Source: Kiritimatiellia bacterium (GTDB taxonomy: Bacteria; Verrucomicrobiota; Kiritimatiellia; RFP12; UBA3636). Taken from it: DNA of 33,652 bases. Below are positions 1-6,928 of this stretch, piece after piece. The translations under genes were made by a program, and so were the position numbers. The notes below the pieces were generated by a model. The model saw nothing but the letters and a program-made list of their open reading frames with translations, ran no database searches and had not been told where the DNA came from. Each line of letters opens with the position of its first letter. Position 1 is the first letter of the stretch. Location of the stretch: the NCBI GenBank assembly GCA_017457625.1, contig JAFTHC010000144.1, positions 1-33,652 of the forward strand, in the 5' to 3' direction.

Positions 1-630
1 CAGCGCGCGCGCGGCGAGGCGGCGGCGCGCCCACGCGGGCCAGGTCGCGCCGCGAGGCGCGGGCGGAAGCGCCGCGGCGGCGCGAATCGCCGCGCGGACG
101 TCCGGCGCGAGCGCGGCGGCGACGGTCCCGGCCGCGGGCCCGGCCGCGAGCGCGTGCAGGCCGTCCGGCAGGCCGCCGAACGCGAGGCGGAGGCGGCGCG
201 GCGCGGCCGAACCGTCCCCGGTCGGGAAGGCGGCGACCGCTTCGAGCGCGTCGCCGCGGCCGGTCGCCAGGAGCGTCAGGTCCGCGTCGGCCACGAACAC
301 GGCGCGCGGCGCGTCCCCGGGGAGCGGACGCTCCGCGCAGGCCAGGCGCCACGCGGCGGGCGCGGGCGGAAGGAGGCGGACCGGGTCGCGCCCTCCGGCG
401 GCGAGACGGTCGAGCGCGGCCTCCACGTCCGCCCGGCGCGCCACGTGCGCCAGCACGCGGCCGCCGCGCGGCGGTTCGAACGCGACCGCGCAGCTTTCGA
501 CGGGGAACGGCAGGCGCGCCGCCAGGAGCGCGGGCAGCACGCGGCGGAGCTTGGATGGCGGCAGCGGCGGCGCGTCGAGCGCCACGAGCATCGCGGCCGC
601 GGCCGGAAGCGCGGCGGGGCTAGTCTCCAT
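1..630 (-). CDS. PilM/GspL-like protein, N-terminal 210 codons (cut by window edge)
   Basis: The reading frame is open from ATG at 630 to the window edge, so the C-terminal part is missing. The start ATG lies inside the end of the upstream gene (11 nt overlap, 620-630), which suggests coupled translation. The N-terminal part has the pattern of the actin-like cytoplasmic domain of GspL/PilM: a segment reading PPSKLRRVLPALLAARLPFP resembles the helix of GspL that begins a call to 'the leader' fold. It is followed by a regulatory-like stretch LLPPAPAAWRLA, and then by AVFVADADLTLLATGRG, which looks like the second ASKHA beta-hairpin. In known systems GspL/PilM anchors the inner-membrane platform of type II secretion or type IV pili. 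The protein is extremely Ala/Pro/Arg-rich, so similarity by eye is weak. The family assignment is an inference from pattern; the frame itself is well supported by its 210 open codons and coupling to the gene before it. Confidence 0.5.
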   Translation of the reverse strand, partial: METSPAALPAAAAMLVALDAPPLPPSKLRRVLPALLAARLPFPVESCAVAFEPPRGGRVLAHVARRADVEAALDRLAAGGRDPVRLLPPAPAAWRLACAERPLPGDAPRAVFVADADLTLLATGRGDALEAVAAFPTGDGSAAPRRLRLAFGGLPDGLHALAAGPAAGTVAAALAPDVRAAIRAAAALPPAPRGATWPAWARRRLAARAL

Positions 631-1030
631 CGCCGTCGGAGTATGTCACGGTGTCGTCCTCGCGCCCGCGCATCGCGGCGAAGCCCTTGCGGATCCACTC
701 GACCACGAGGTCGAGCGCGAGCAGGAAGCCGCCGACGCCCATCATCCACTTCGAAACGGACATCAGGTCCTCGTCCGGCACGGCGGCCGATCCGGGCCGG
801 GGGGCGTTGCCCATCCAGACCAGGAACCCGAGCGCGAGCAGGACGAGCGGCAGCGCGAAGGCGAGGACGCGCAGGTCCTGGCGGCGCCGCAGCGAGGCCT
901 CGTAGTCCGCGTCGCCGTGGCGGTGGCGGTGGTGGCGGTGGCGGTGGTGGGAAGAGCGGCGCCGGCGGACGACGACCGTCCCGCCGTCCGGCGTCGTTTC
1001 GGTGCGGACCGTTTCGTGCGGATCGGACAT
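620..1030 (-). CDS. Small His-rich membrane protein, 136 aa, unknown function
   Basis: The start ATG at 1030 lies 2 nt after the pheS stop codon, so the gene is very likely cotranscribed with pheS. The protein begins MSDPHETVRTETTPDGG, continues with a basic RRRRSS stretch and then a His/Arg cluster (HHRHRHHRHRHG, about residues 27-38). Two hydrophobic segments follow: about residues 52-72 (VLAFALPLVLLALGFLVWM) and about 88-106 (WMMGVGGFLLALDLVVEWI). The tail is acidic (EDDTVTYSDGDGD). The N-terminus is probably cytoplasmic by the positive-inside rule, giving a two-TM hairpin with both ends inside. The His cluster could bind metal, but nothing else supports that. I do not recognise the family. 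It overlaps the PilM/GspL-like gene by 11 nt, so a role with that membrane machine is possible but unproven. Confidence 0.75.
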   Translation of the reverse strand: MSDPHETVRTETTPDGGTVVVRRRRSSHHRHRHHRHRHGDADYEASLRRRQDLRVLAFALPLVLLALGFLVWMGNAPRPGSAAVPDEDLMSVSKWMMGVGGFLLALDLVVEWIRKGFAAMRGREDDTVTYSDGDGD

Positions 1031-1032
1031 GG

Positions 1033-2049
<1,017 letters not shown>

Positions 2050-2050
2050 C

Positions 2051-2122
2051 GTGGTCGGATGGTCAGATGGTCAAATGGTCGAATGGTCGAATGGTCAAAT
2101 GGTCGGAGGGGCAAATGGTCGG
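2051..2122. repeat. Nine-copy octamer tandem repeat in the pheS leader
   Basis: Nine consecutive 8-bp units follow the pattern RTGGTCRR on the plus strand: GTGGTCGG, ATGGTCAG, ATGGTCAA, ATGGTCGA, ATGGTCGA, ATGGTCAA, ATGGTCGG, a diverged AGGGGCAA, and ATGGTCGG. On the pheS strand they read as GACCATNN units. The array ends one base before the pheS start codon (2049), so it occupies the place where a ribosome-binding site would be. It has no coding role: the period of 8 would break any reading frame. Confidence 0.9.
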
Positions 2123-2131
2123 AGGGGCCGG

Positions 2132-2147
2132 CCGCCGCGCGCGGCGG
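2132..2147. other. GC palindrome in the histidine phosphatase-pheS gap
   Basis: CCGCCGCG followed directly by CGCGGCGG forms a perfect 16-bp palindrome. In RNA from the minus strand it would fold upstream of the octamer array. It has no U-tract after it, so it is not a standard terminator. The rest of the 2050-2201 gap contains the octamer array and a CCCCGGGG block; I see no gene there. Confidence 0.4.
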
Positions 2148-2201
2148 AACGGGTCGCAAGGATACCGCAACCCCGGGGAAAAGGGAAGCGGTTTCTCGCG
2201 C

Positions 2202-2936
2202 CTACAGCGCGAAAACCTCGCGCTGGAAGCCGCCCATGTGGCTGGGCGGCTCGCCGGCGGCGCGCAGGTGGGACGTGTCGCCGAAGACCTGGATGCGGAA
2301 CCCGGCCAGGTCGCCCTGCCGCTCTTCGGAATTGAGGACGGCGACGGACGAAGGCGGCATGAAGAACGCCTGCCAGAGCGCCGGCGGGGCGACGTGCGCG
2401 ACGTGGCCGATCGCGGCGCCCGCGAGGCCGAGATGGCAGAAGAAGACGAGCGTCGCGTCGCGCGCCGCGTCCGGCGCGATGCGGTAGTGGTTGCGCTCGC
2501 GCGTGTAGCCGAAGCGGGCCAGCACACCGTCGATTCCCGTCTTGATTTGCTCCCAGCGCGGGCGTACCTCGGGCGCGTGGGCGGCCATGTAGGGCGTGTC
2601 GGTCCAGCCCTCCGGGTCGTTGAAGCGCGGGTCGGCCGTCCAGTAGTCCGGCAGGAGGTCCCAGAGGACCGGGGACATGGAACCCGAGCCGTCCGGGCGG
2701 GGATGGCCGGCGATCGTGAACTCGGTCATCCACGGGAGCGTCTCGGCCTCGGCGCCCATCGCGGCGAGCGCCGGCGCGGCGGTCGCCCGCGCGCGGCCGG
2801 CGGGGCTGCAGAAGCAGGCGGCCGGCTTCCACGCGGCGGCGCGGCGGGCGAGCAGGTCCGCTTCGCGTTTTCCCTTCGGGGTGAGGCCGTCGACCGAATA
2901 ATCGGGCTCGGCGTGGCGGACGAAGACCAGGTGCAT
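2202..2936 (-). CDS. Histidine phosphatase family protein (phosphoglycerate mutase-like)
   Basis: The 244-residue protein begins MHLVFVRHAEP, the RHG/RHA signature of the histidine phosphatase superfamily, with His8 as the predicted phospho-acceptor. It continues with the family's usual LTPKGKREADLLARRAAAW helix and the CSPAGRARATAAPA segment, which holds the second conserved Arg. A later VFFCHLGLAGAAIGHV stretch supplies the second catalytic His. The substrate cannot be read from sequence; relatives act on phospho-sugars, cobalamin intermediates or phosphoproteins. It is a single-gene unit: a near-consensus promoter (TTGACA, 17 nt, GATAAT) lies just upstream, and the tRNA-Cys promoter fires in the opposite direction. 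The predicted 5' leader is about 25 nt. Confidence 0.9.
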   Translation of the reverse strand: MHLVFVRHAEPDYSVDGLTPKGKREADLLARRAAAWKPAACFCSPAGRARATAAPALAAMGAEAETLPWMTEFTIAGHPRPDGSGSMSPVLWDLLPDYWTADPRFNDPEGWTDTPYMAAHAPEVRPRWEQIKTGIDGVLARFGYTRERNHYRIAPDAARDATLVFFCHLGLAGAAIGHVAHVAPPALWQAFFMPPSSVAVLNSEERQGDLAGFRIQVFGDTSHLRAAGEPPSHMGGFQREVFAL

Positions 2937-2968
2937 GGCGTGAACGGCGGGTTTCGGAAAGGAGGCGG

Positions 2969-2997
2969 ATTATCGTCCCGTCGCACGCCCGTGTCAA
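2969..2997 (-). promoter_or_regulatory. Sigma70-like promoter of the histidine phosphatase gene
   Basis: On the minus strand a perfect -35 box TTGACA (2997-2992) is separated by exactly 17 nt from GATAAT (2974-2969). Transcription would start near 2962, about 25 nt before the ATG at 2936. Confidence 0.75.
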
Positions 2998-3018
2998 CCG
3001 CGCGAAGCGAAAAACCGC

Positions 3019-3047
3019 TTGCAATCCGGGCGGGCGTTTGCTAGCCT
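3019..3047 (+). promoter_or_regulatory. Promoter of tRNA-Cys
   Basis: TTGCAA (3019-3024), a 17-nt spacer and TAGCCT (3042-3047) lie 21 bp before the mature tRNA 5' end at 3069. It belongs to the TTGCRN-17/18-TAnnnT form seen at several other genes in this window, and it diverges from the promoter of the histidine phosphatase gene. Confidence 0.65.
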
Positions 3048-3068
3048 TGCCCGCGTTTCCGACCCCAC

Positions 3069-3142
3069 GGCGTGATAGCCAAGCGGCTAGGCAGAGGACT
3101 GCAAATCCTTCCAGAGCGGTTCGACTCCGCTTCACGCCTCCA
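3069..3142 (+). tRNA. tRNA-Cys (GCA anticodon), CCA encoded
   Basis: The full cloverleaf can be folded by eye. The acceptor stem is GGCGTGA paired with TCACGCC, and the D-arm is GCC/GGC. The anticodon arm is GAGGA-CTGCAAA-TCCTT with anticodon GCA, and the T-arm is AGCGG-TTCGACT-CCGCT. The discriminator base is U73, the main identity element for cysteinyl-tRNA synthetase, and CCA (3140-3142) is genome-encoded. The gene has its own promoter upstream and an intrinsic terminator 10 nt downstream, so it is probably a single-gene transcript. Confidence 0.97.
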
Positions 3143-3151
3143 TTTTCCGCG

Positions 3152-3184
3152 GCCTCCGCAAGACAGCCTTGCGGGGGCTTTTTT
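3152..3184 (+). terminator. Rho-independent terminator after tRNA-Cys
   Basis: GCCTCCGCAAG (3152-3162) pairs with CTTGCGGGGGC (3168-3178) with one G-U pair, loop ACAGC, followed by six T (3179-3184). A second short hairpin, GGCCCG-GCG-CGGGCC (3187-3201), follows at once. No clear promoter lies between this terminator and obgE at 3233, so obgE may depend on readthrough or on a promoter I cannot see. Confidence 0.9.
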
Positions 3185-3216
3185 CCGGCCCGGCGCGGGC
3201 CCGCACACCAAAGAGC

Positions 3217-3223
3217 AAGGAGG
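3217..3223 (+). promoter_or_regulatory. Strong Shine-Dalgarno of obgE
   Basis: AAGGAGG ends 9 nt before ATG at 3233, which decides that start over the longer upstream open frame (that frame would run through the tRNA gene). An earlier ATG at 3228 opens only ATG-CCA-TGA, a two-codon frame whose stop overlaps the obgE ATG. Confidence 0.8.
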
Positions 3224-3232
3224 TATCATGCC

Positions 3233-4492
3233 ATGAAAGCGCGTTCGTTCGTCGACACCTGCGTCCTGCACGCGATCGCCGGGGACGGCGGCCGCGGCTC
3301 CAATTCGTTCCGCCGCGAGAAATTCGTCCCGAAGGGCGGTCCCGACGGCGGGGACGGCGGCCGCGGCGGCCACGTGTTCCTGGCCGGCGACGAGGACGTC
3401 GATTCCCTCGTGGGCGTCTACTACCAGCCCGAGCGCCGCGCCGAAAACGGCGGTCCCGGGCGCGGGCGCTTCAAGCACGGCGCCAACGGGCGCGACGTGA
3501 CGGTGCGCGTCCCGCTCGGCACCGTGGTGAAGGACGCGGAGACGGGCCGCGAGCTGGGCGAAATCCTCGAGCACGGGCAGGTCCTGCGCGTGGCCGAAGG
3601 CGGCCGCGGCGGCGCCGGCAACCTGCACTGGAAGAGTTCCGTGAACCGCGCGCCGACGGAGTTCACGCCGGGCGCGCCCGGCGAGAACGTCCGCCTGCGG
3701 CTCGACCTCAAGATCCTCGCCGACGCGGGGCTCGTGGGCTTTCCGAGCGCCGGCAAGTCCTCGATCCTGCGCGAAATCTCGGCCGCCAAGCCGAAGGTCG
3801 CGGCCTACCACTTCACGACGCTGCGCCCGATCCTGGGGACCGTCGTGCTGCCCGAGAAGTTCGCGAGCTTCCGCGTCGCGGACATCCCCGGCATCGTCGA
3901 GGGCGCGAGCGAGGGCGTGGGCCTGGGCTTCGAGTTCATGCGCCACGTCGAGCGCAGCAAGGCGCTCGTGCTCGTCGTCGACATGGGCGGCGAGGAGGGG
4001 CGCGACCCGGCGGAGGACTACGCGACGCTCCTGCGCGAGCTCGAAAAGCGCGACCCCGCGCTGCTGGAGCGCCCGCGGGTCGTCGTGGCGAGCAAGATGG
4101 ACCTGCCGGAAGCGAAGGCGCGCCTGAAGGAGTTCAAGAAGGCCACGGGCGTGGCGCCGATCGAAACCTCCGTCCCGGAAAAGAAGGGCTTCGACCGGCT
4201 CGTCGCGCGCCTGGCGCGCATCGTGAAGCCGCGCCCGCGCACCGCGGGCCGCGCGCCGGTGGACGCCGGCGCGTCCGCCCGCGTCGCGGTCCCGACGCTC
4301 GGCGCCGCCGCCGCCAAGCCGCGCCGCCGCGCGGACGCAGCCGCGCCGCGCCGCCGCGAAGACAAGACGGGCCGCGAGAGCGAAAAGGGCCGCACCCCGC
4401 CACGCACGCCGGACGGGCGCGGTTTCCATCCGGACGCGCCGGACGTCGTGGACGCCCGGACGCAGGCGTTCGCGACGTTCTTCAAGCTGTAG
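3233..4492 (+). CDS. obgE: GTPase Obg/CgtA
   Basis: This essential GTPase acts in 50S ribosome assembly and stress control. The 419-residue protein starts with the Gly-rich Obg fold (FVDTCVLHAIAGDGGRG..., about 5-160; repeated GGPDGGDGGRGG motifs). The G domain follows: G1 GFPSAGKSS (169-177), G2 TTLRP (195-199), G3 DIPG (217-220), G4 SKMD (287-290) and a G5-like ETSVP (311-315). The usual G4 is NKxD; here Asn is Ser. After about residue 335 comes a basic, low-complexity tail (AKPRRRADAAAPRRRED) that ends in FATFFKL instead of a typical OCT domain. The start is set by the AAGGAGG site. It does not sit in the usual rplU-rpmA-obgE cluster. Its last 11 bp overlap the end of the convergent PII gene. 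Confidence 0.97.
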   Translation: MKARSFVDTCVLHAIAGDGGRGSNSFRREKFVPKGGPDGGDGGRGGHVFLAGDEDVDSLVGVYYQPERRAENGGPGRGRFKHGANGRDVTVRVPLGTVVKDAETGRELGEILEHGQVLRVAEGGRGGAGNLHWKSSVNRAPTEFTPGAPGENVRLRLDLKILADAGLVGFPSAGKSSILREISAAKPKVAAYHFTTLRPILGTVVLPEKFASFRVADIPGIVEGASEGVGLGFEFMRHVERSKALVLVVDMGGEEGRDPAEDYATLLRELEKRDPALLERPRVVVASKMDLPEAKARLKEFKKATGVAPIETSVPEKKGFDRLVARLARIVKPRPRTAGRAPVDAGASARVAVPTLGAAAAKPRRRADAAAPRRREDKTGRESEKGRTPPRTPDGRGFHPDAPDVVDARTQAFATFFKL

Positions 4493-5153
4493 CGCCGCCG
4501 CCGCCGCCGAGCGCCGCGAAACGCTCGACCGGCGCGCAGAACACGACGCCGCTGCCCTTCTCCGCAAGGCACGGCAGCGCGCGCACCGCGTCGAAGACGG
4601 CGTCCGCCTTCTCCTCGGGCACGAGCACGAGCAGCGTGTCCTTTTCGGGGACGATCGGGACGCCGAAGAACGTCGCGTCGTCCGGCTTGGCGGTTCCGTG
4701 CGCGGACAGCACGGTGCCGCCGCCGGCGCCGGCGGCGCGGGCCGCCGCCATCGCGTCTTCGGCGCAGCCCTTGTTGACGATCGCGACGAGCAGTCGGTGG
4801 GGGGGATTCGCGTTCACGGGTGGTTCCTCCAAAAGGGGCGGTTCGGGGACGCCGCCGCGGGCGAACCGCGGCACGTCGAGCGTGAAGAGGACGCCGACGG
4901 GGCGCTTGCGCGCGGCCGCGGCGGCGGCGGCGCGGATCGCGTCCGCCACGCGGGGTTCGGACGGTCCCGGCACGACGTGCAGCGCGATCTCGCGGGCGCT
5001 TTCCCCGAGACCGAGCAGCTGCAGCAGCGCCGTGGCGGCCGTCCCGCGGCCGCGCAGGACCGTGCCGCCGGAAGCGCCCGCGGCGCGCGCGGCCGCGGCG
5101 ACGGTCGCGGCCATGCCGTCCGGGACGACGGCGGCGACGAGTTTGGCGTTCAT
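4482..5153 (-). CDS. Tandem PII-like regulatory protein (two PII domains in one chain)
   Basis: The 223-residue chain holds two copies of a PII-like ferredoxin-fold unit. Copy 1 covers about residues 1-95 (KLVAAVVPDGMAATV..., GGTVLRGRG, PVGVLFTLDVPRFARG). Copy 2 covers about 113-218 (HRLLVAIVNKGCAEDAM..., GGTVLSAHGT, GSGVVFCAPVERFAALGG). Each keeps the beta-alpha-beta order and the GGTV turn that leads into the T-loop. Copy 1 has lost much of the acidic EKE segment that copy 2 keeps (VPEKDTLLVLV). PII proteins bind nucleotides and usually regulate a transporter or enzyme. This ATG (5153) overlaps the stop of the DUF1538 gene as ATGA, with an AGGAG site 7 nt upstream, so the two are coupled. 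I infer that it regulates the DUF1538 protein. Its 3' end overlaps obgE by 11 bp. Confidence 0.85.
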   Translation of the reverse strand: MNAKLVAAVVPDGMAATVAAAARAAGASGGTVLRGRGTAATALLQLLGLGESAREIALHVVPGPSEPRVADAIRAAAAAAARKRPVGVLFTLDVPRFARGGVPEPPLLEEPPVNANPPHRLLVAIVNKGCAEDAMAAARAAGAGGGTVLSAHGTAKPDDATFFGVPIVPEKDTLLVLVPEEKADAVFDAVRALPCLAEKGSGVVFCAPVERFAALGGGGGATA

Positions 5154-6811
5154 GCGTTTTCTCCTGTTTCCGGCGCCGGCGCCGGCGCCGCGCGCAGCGC
5201 ACGGCGCCGCCCGCGTTCGTAGAGCACGCCCAGGACCTGCAGGGCCAGCAGCGGCATCGCCGCCACGAGCGCGACGACGCCGAACGGATCCGCTCCGCCC
5301 CCGCCGCCCGAAGCGGCGCCGAGCGCGAACGAAAGCACGAAAGTCGTGGTGAGCGGGCCGGACGCCACGCCGCCCGAGTCGAACGCGACCGCGGTGAAGA
5401 GCGGCGGCGAGGCGGCCATGAGCAGCATCGAGGCGCCGTAGACCGGCACGAGCGCCGTCCAGAGCGGGAACCCCGCCACCGCGCGCCACATCGCGAGCCC
5501 GACCGCCGCCGCCGTGGCCGCGGAGAGGAAGGCGAGCAGCGTCCGGCGCCGGATCGCGCCGTCCGTGATCTTCTCGACCTGCTCGCTCAAGACCCACACC
5601 GCGGGCTCCGCGCACACGACGATCGCGCCGAGCGCCAGCCCCGTCCCGACCAGCAGCGCCCACGCGCCCGCGCCGCCCGCCGCGGCTTTCGCGCCGAGCG
5701 CGGTCCCGAGCGCCGCGCCGGCCTGCATGAAGCCGCCGTTCACGCCCACGAAGAAGACGAACAGCCCGGCCAACGCGTAGACGAAACCGATCGCGAGCCG
5801 CGCCGCCTGCCGCCCCGACATCCGCAGCAGCCGTTTCCGGAACGCGAGGAACATCGCGAAAAGCGGCAGGATCGACACGGCCGATTCCCGCAGCGCCGGC
5901 CCCGCCGCCTCCGCAAACGGCCCCCAGAACCCTTCGCGAGCGTCGACACCCTCCGCGTGAGAAACAAAAACCTCCGCGTTCTCTGCGTTCTCTGCGTTCT
6001 CTGCGTGAGAAACAAAACCCTCCGCGTTCTCTGCGTTCTCTGCGTGAGAAACAAAACCCTCCGCGCCCTCCGCGCGGGAAACAACAACCTCCGCGCGGGA
6101 AACAGTCCCCTCCGCGTGCGTGAACGCCTGCGTGTCCAGCAGCGCGCAAACGAGCACCGCCGCCACGGGCCCCACGCTCGCCACGCCCGTCAGGCCGAAG
6201 CCGCCCTCCGCGCCTCCGCGTGCCCGGGACCCCGCCACGCCGAGACCGAGCGCCATGACGAACGGCACGGTCATCGGCCCGGTGGTCGCGCCGCCGGCGT
6301 CGAACGCGACGCCCGAAGCCGCGGCGGGCGCCGCGAGCGCGAGCGCGAAAAGCCCGGCGTAGCAGACGGCGAGGACCGCCTTGAGCGGGAAGCCGAGCAC
6401 CGACCGGAGCAGGCCCAGCGCCATGAACAGGCCCACGCCTGCGGCGATCGAGAGCGTGAGCGTCCCCTTGCCGGCGCCCGGAAACGCGCCGCGCACCTGG
6501 TCGGCGAAAACCTGCACGTCCGGCTCCGCGGCCGTGACGGCGAGCCCCACGAAAAACGCCGCGCCGAGCAGCAGCGCGAGGCTGCGCCGCGCGACGAGCG
6601 CCGCGCCGGTCCGGTCGCCCAGCGGCTGGATCCCGAGGTCCACGCCCAGCAGGAAGACCGTGAGCCCGGCCACCAGCAGCAGCGACCCGACCGCGAAACG
6701 CCCGAGCGCGGCCGCGCCGAGCGGCGCGGCCGTGCAGCCGAGCACGAGCACGATGGCCGTGACGGGCAGCACGGAGAGCGCGGTTTCGCGGAACTTCGCG
6801 GCGAGGTCCAT
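5150..6811 (-). CDS. DUF1538 family membrane protein, duplicated, with a repeat-derived linker
   Basis: The 553-residue integral membrane protein has two homologous halves. Half 1 (about 1-228) contains AEPDVQVFADQV (96-107) and VAFDAGGATTGPMTVPFV (168-185). Half 2 (about 297-530) contains AEPAVWVLSEQV (401-412) and VAFDSGGVASGPLTTTFV (475-492). Each half has several hydrophobic helices. This is the pattern of DUF1538, a family of unknown function that is often annotated next to PII genes. The halves are joined by an acidic linker (231-288) made of SHAENAE-type repeats that come from a DNA repeat also found in the YihY-family gene at 23727-25376. The start ATG at 6811 lies about 9 bp after a TAGAAT -10 box, so the mRNA is probably leaderless. 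Transport is a reasonable guess; the substrate is unknown. Confidence 0.88.
   Translation of the reverse strand: MDLAAKFRETALSVLPVTAIVLVLGCTAAPLGAAALGRFAVGSLLLVAGLTVFLLGVDLGIQPLGDRTGAALVARRSLALLLGAAFFVGLAVTAAEPDVQVFADQVRGAFPGAGKGTLTLSIAAGVGLFMALGLLRSVLGFPLKAVLAVCYAGLFALALAAPAAASGVAFDAGGATTGPMTVPFVMALGLGVAGSRARGGAEGGFGLTGVASVGPVAAVLVCALLDTQAFTHAEGTVSRAEVVVSRAEGAEGFVSHAENAENAEGFVSHAENAENAENAEVFVSHAEGVDAREGFWGPFAEAAGPALRESAVSILPLFAMFLAFRKRLLRMSGRQAARLAIGFVYALAGLFVFFVGVNGGFMQAGAALGTALGAKAAAGGAGAWALLVGTGLALGAIVVCAEPAVWVLSEQVEKITDGAIRRRTLLAFLSAATAAAVGLAMWRAVAGFPLWTALVPVYGASMLLMAASPPLFTAVAFDSGGVASGPLTTTFVLSFALGAASGGGGGADPFGVVALVAAMPLLALQVLGVLYERGRRRALRAAPAPAPETGENA
5949..6118. repeat. 9-bp/30-bp interspersed repeat array inside the DUF1538 gene
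   Basis: On the plus strand the array is built from CTCCGCG and TTCTCTGCG nonamers, closed each time by TGAGAAACAAAA. About six degenerate higher-order units are visible. On the gene strand it is read as (S)HAENAENAE followed by V/G-F-V, residues about 231-288 of the DUF1538 protein. A stretch of at least 40 nt at 5971-6010 is identical to 24842-24881 in the YihY-family gene. Left-hand units (6060-6118) are more diverged (CGCGCGGGAAAC). Confidence 0.9.
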
Positions 6812-6819
6812 GCCGCCGC

Positions 6820-6849
6820 ATTCTAGCCGACCGCCCCCCTCCAACGCAA
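6820..6849 (-). promoter_or_regulatory. Promoter of the DUF1538-PII operon
   Basis: The minus strand reads TTGCGT (6849-6844), an 18-nt spacer and TAGAAT (6825-6820). The -10 box sits in the 10-mer GCTAGAATGC, also present at the FtsX-like gene and purL. Transcription would begin about 2-3 nt before the ATG at 6811, giving a leaderless mRNA. Confidence 0.65.
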
Positions 6850-6865
6850 GCGGCGAAGATTCCGC

Positions 6866-6894
6866 TTGCGCCGGGGCGGAGGGTGTGGTAGCGT
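6866..6894 (+). promoter_or_regulatory. Promoter of nfo
   Basis: TTGCGC (6866-6871), 17 nt, TAGCGT (6889-6894). It diverges from the DUF1538 promoter; the two -35 boxes are 16 bp apart, so a regulator bound there could affect both. Confidence 0.55.
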
Positions 6895-6928
6895 GCGGCC
6901 CGCGGCGGCAACCCGCGCCGCGACCACC

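Noticed and set aside
2159-2164. pheS promoter with -10 TATCCT
   Set aside because: The matching -35 region (TTCCCT) is too poor to support it; noted only as a possibility in the pheS entry.
3038-3232. N-terminal extension of obgE
   Set aside because: The in-frame extension would run through tRNA-Cys and its terminator; the strong Shine-Dalgarno before 3233 decides the start.
5949-6118. CRISPR array
   Set aside because: The units are degenerate 9-bp and about 30-bp repeats without unique spacers, they keep the DUF1538 frame open, and there are no cas genes nearby.
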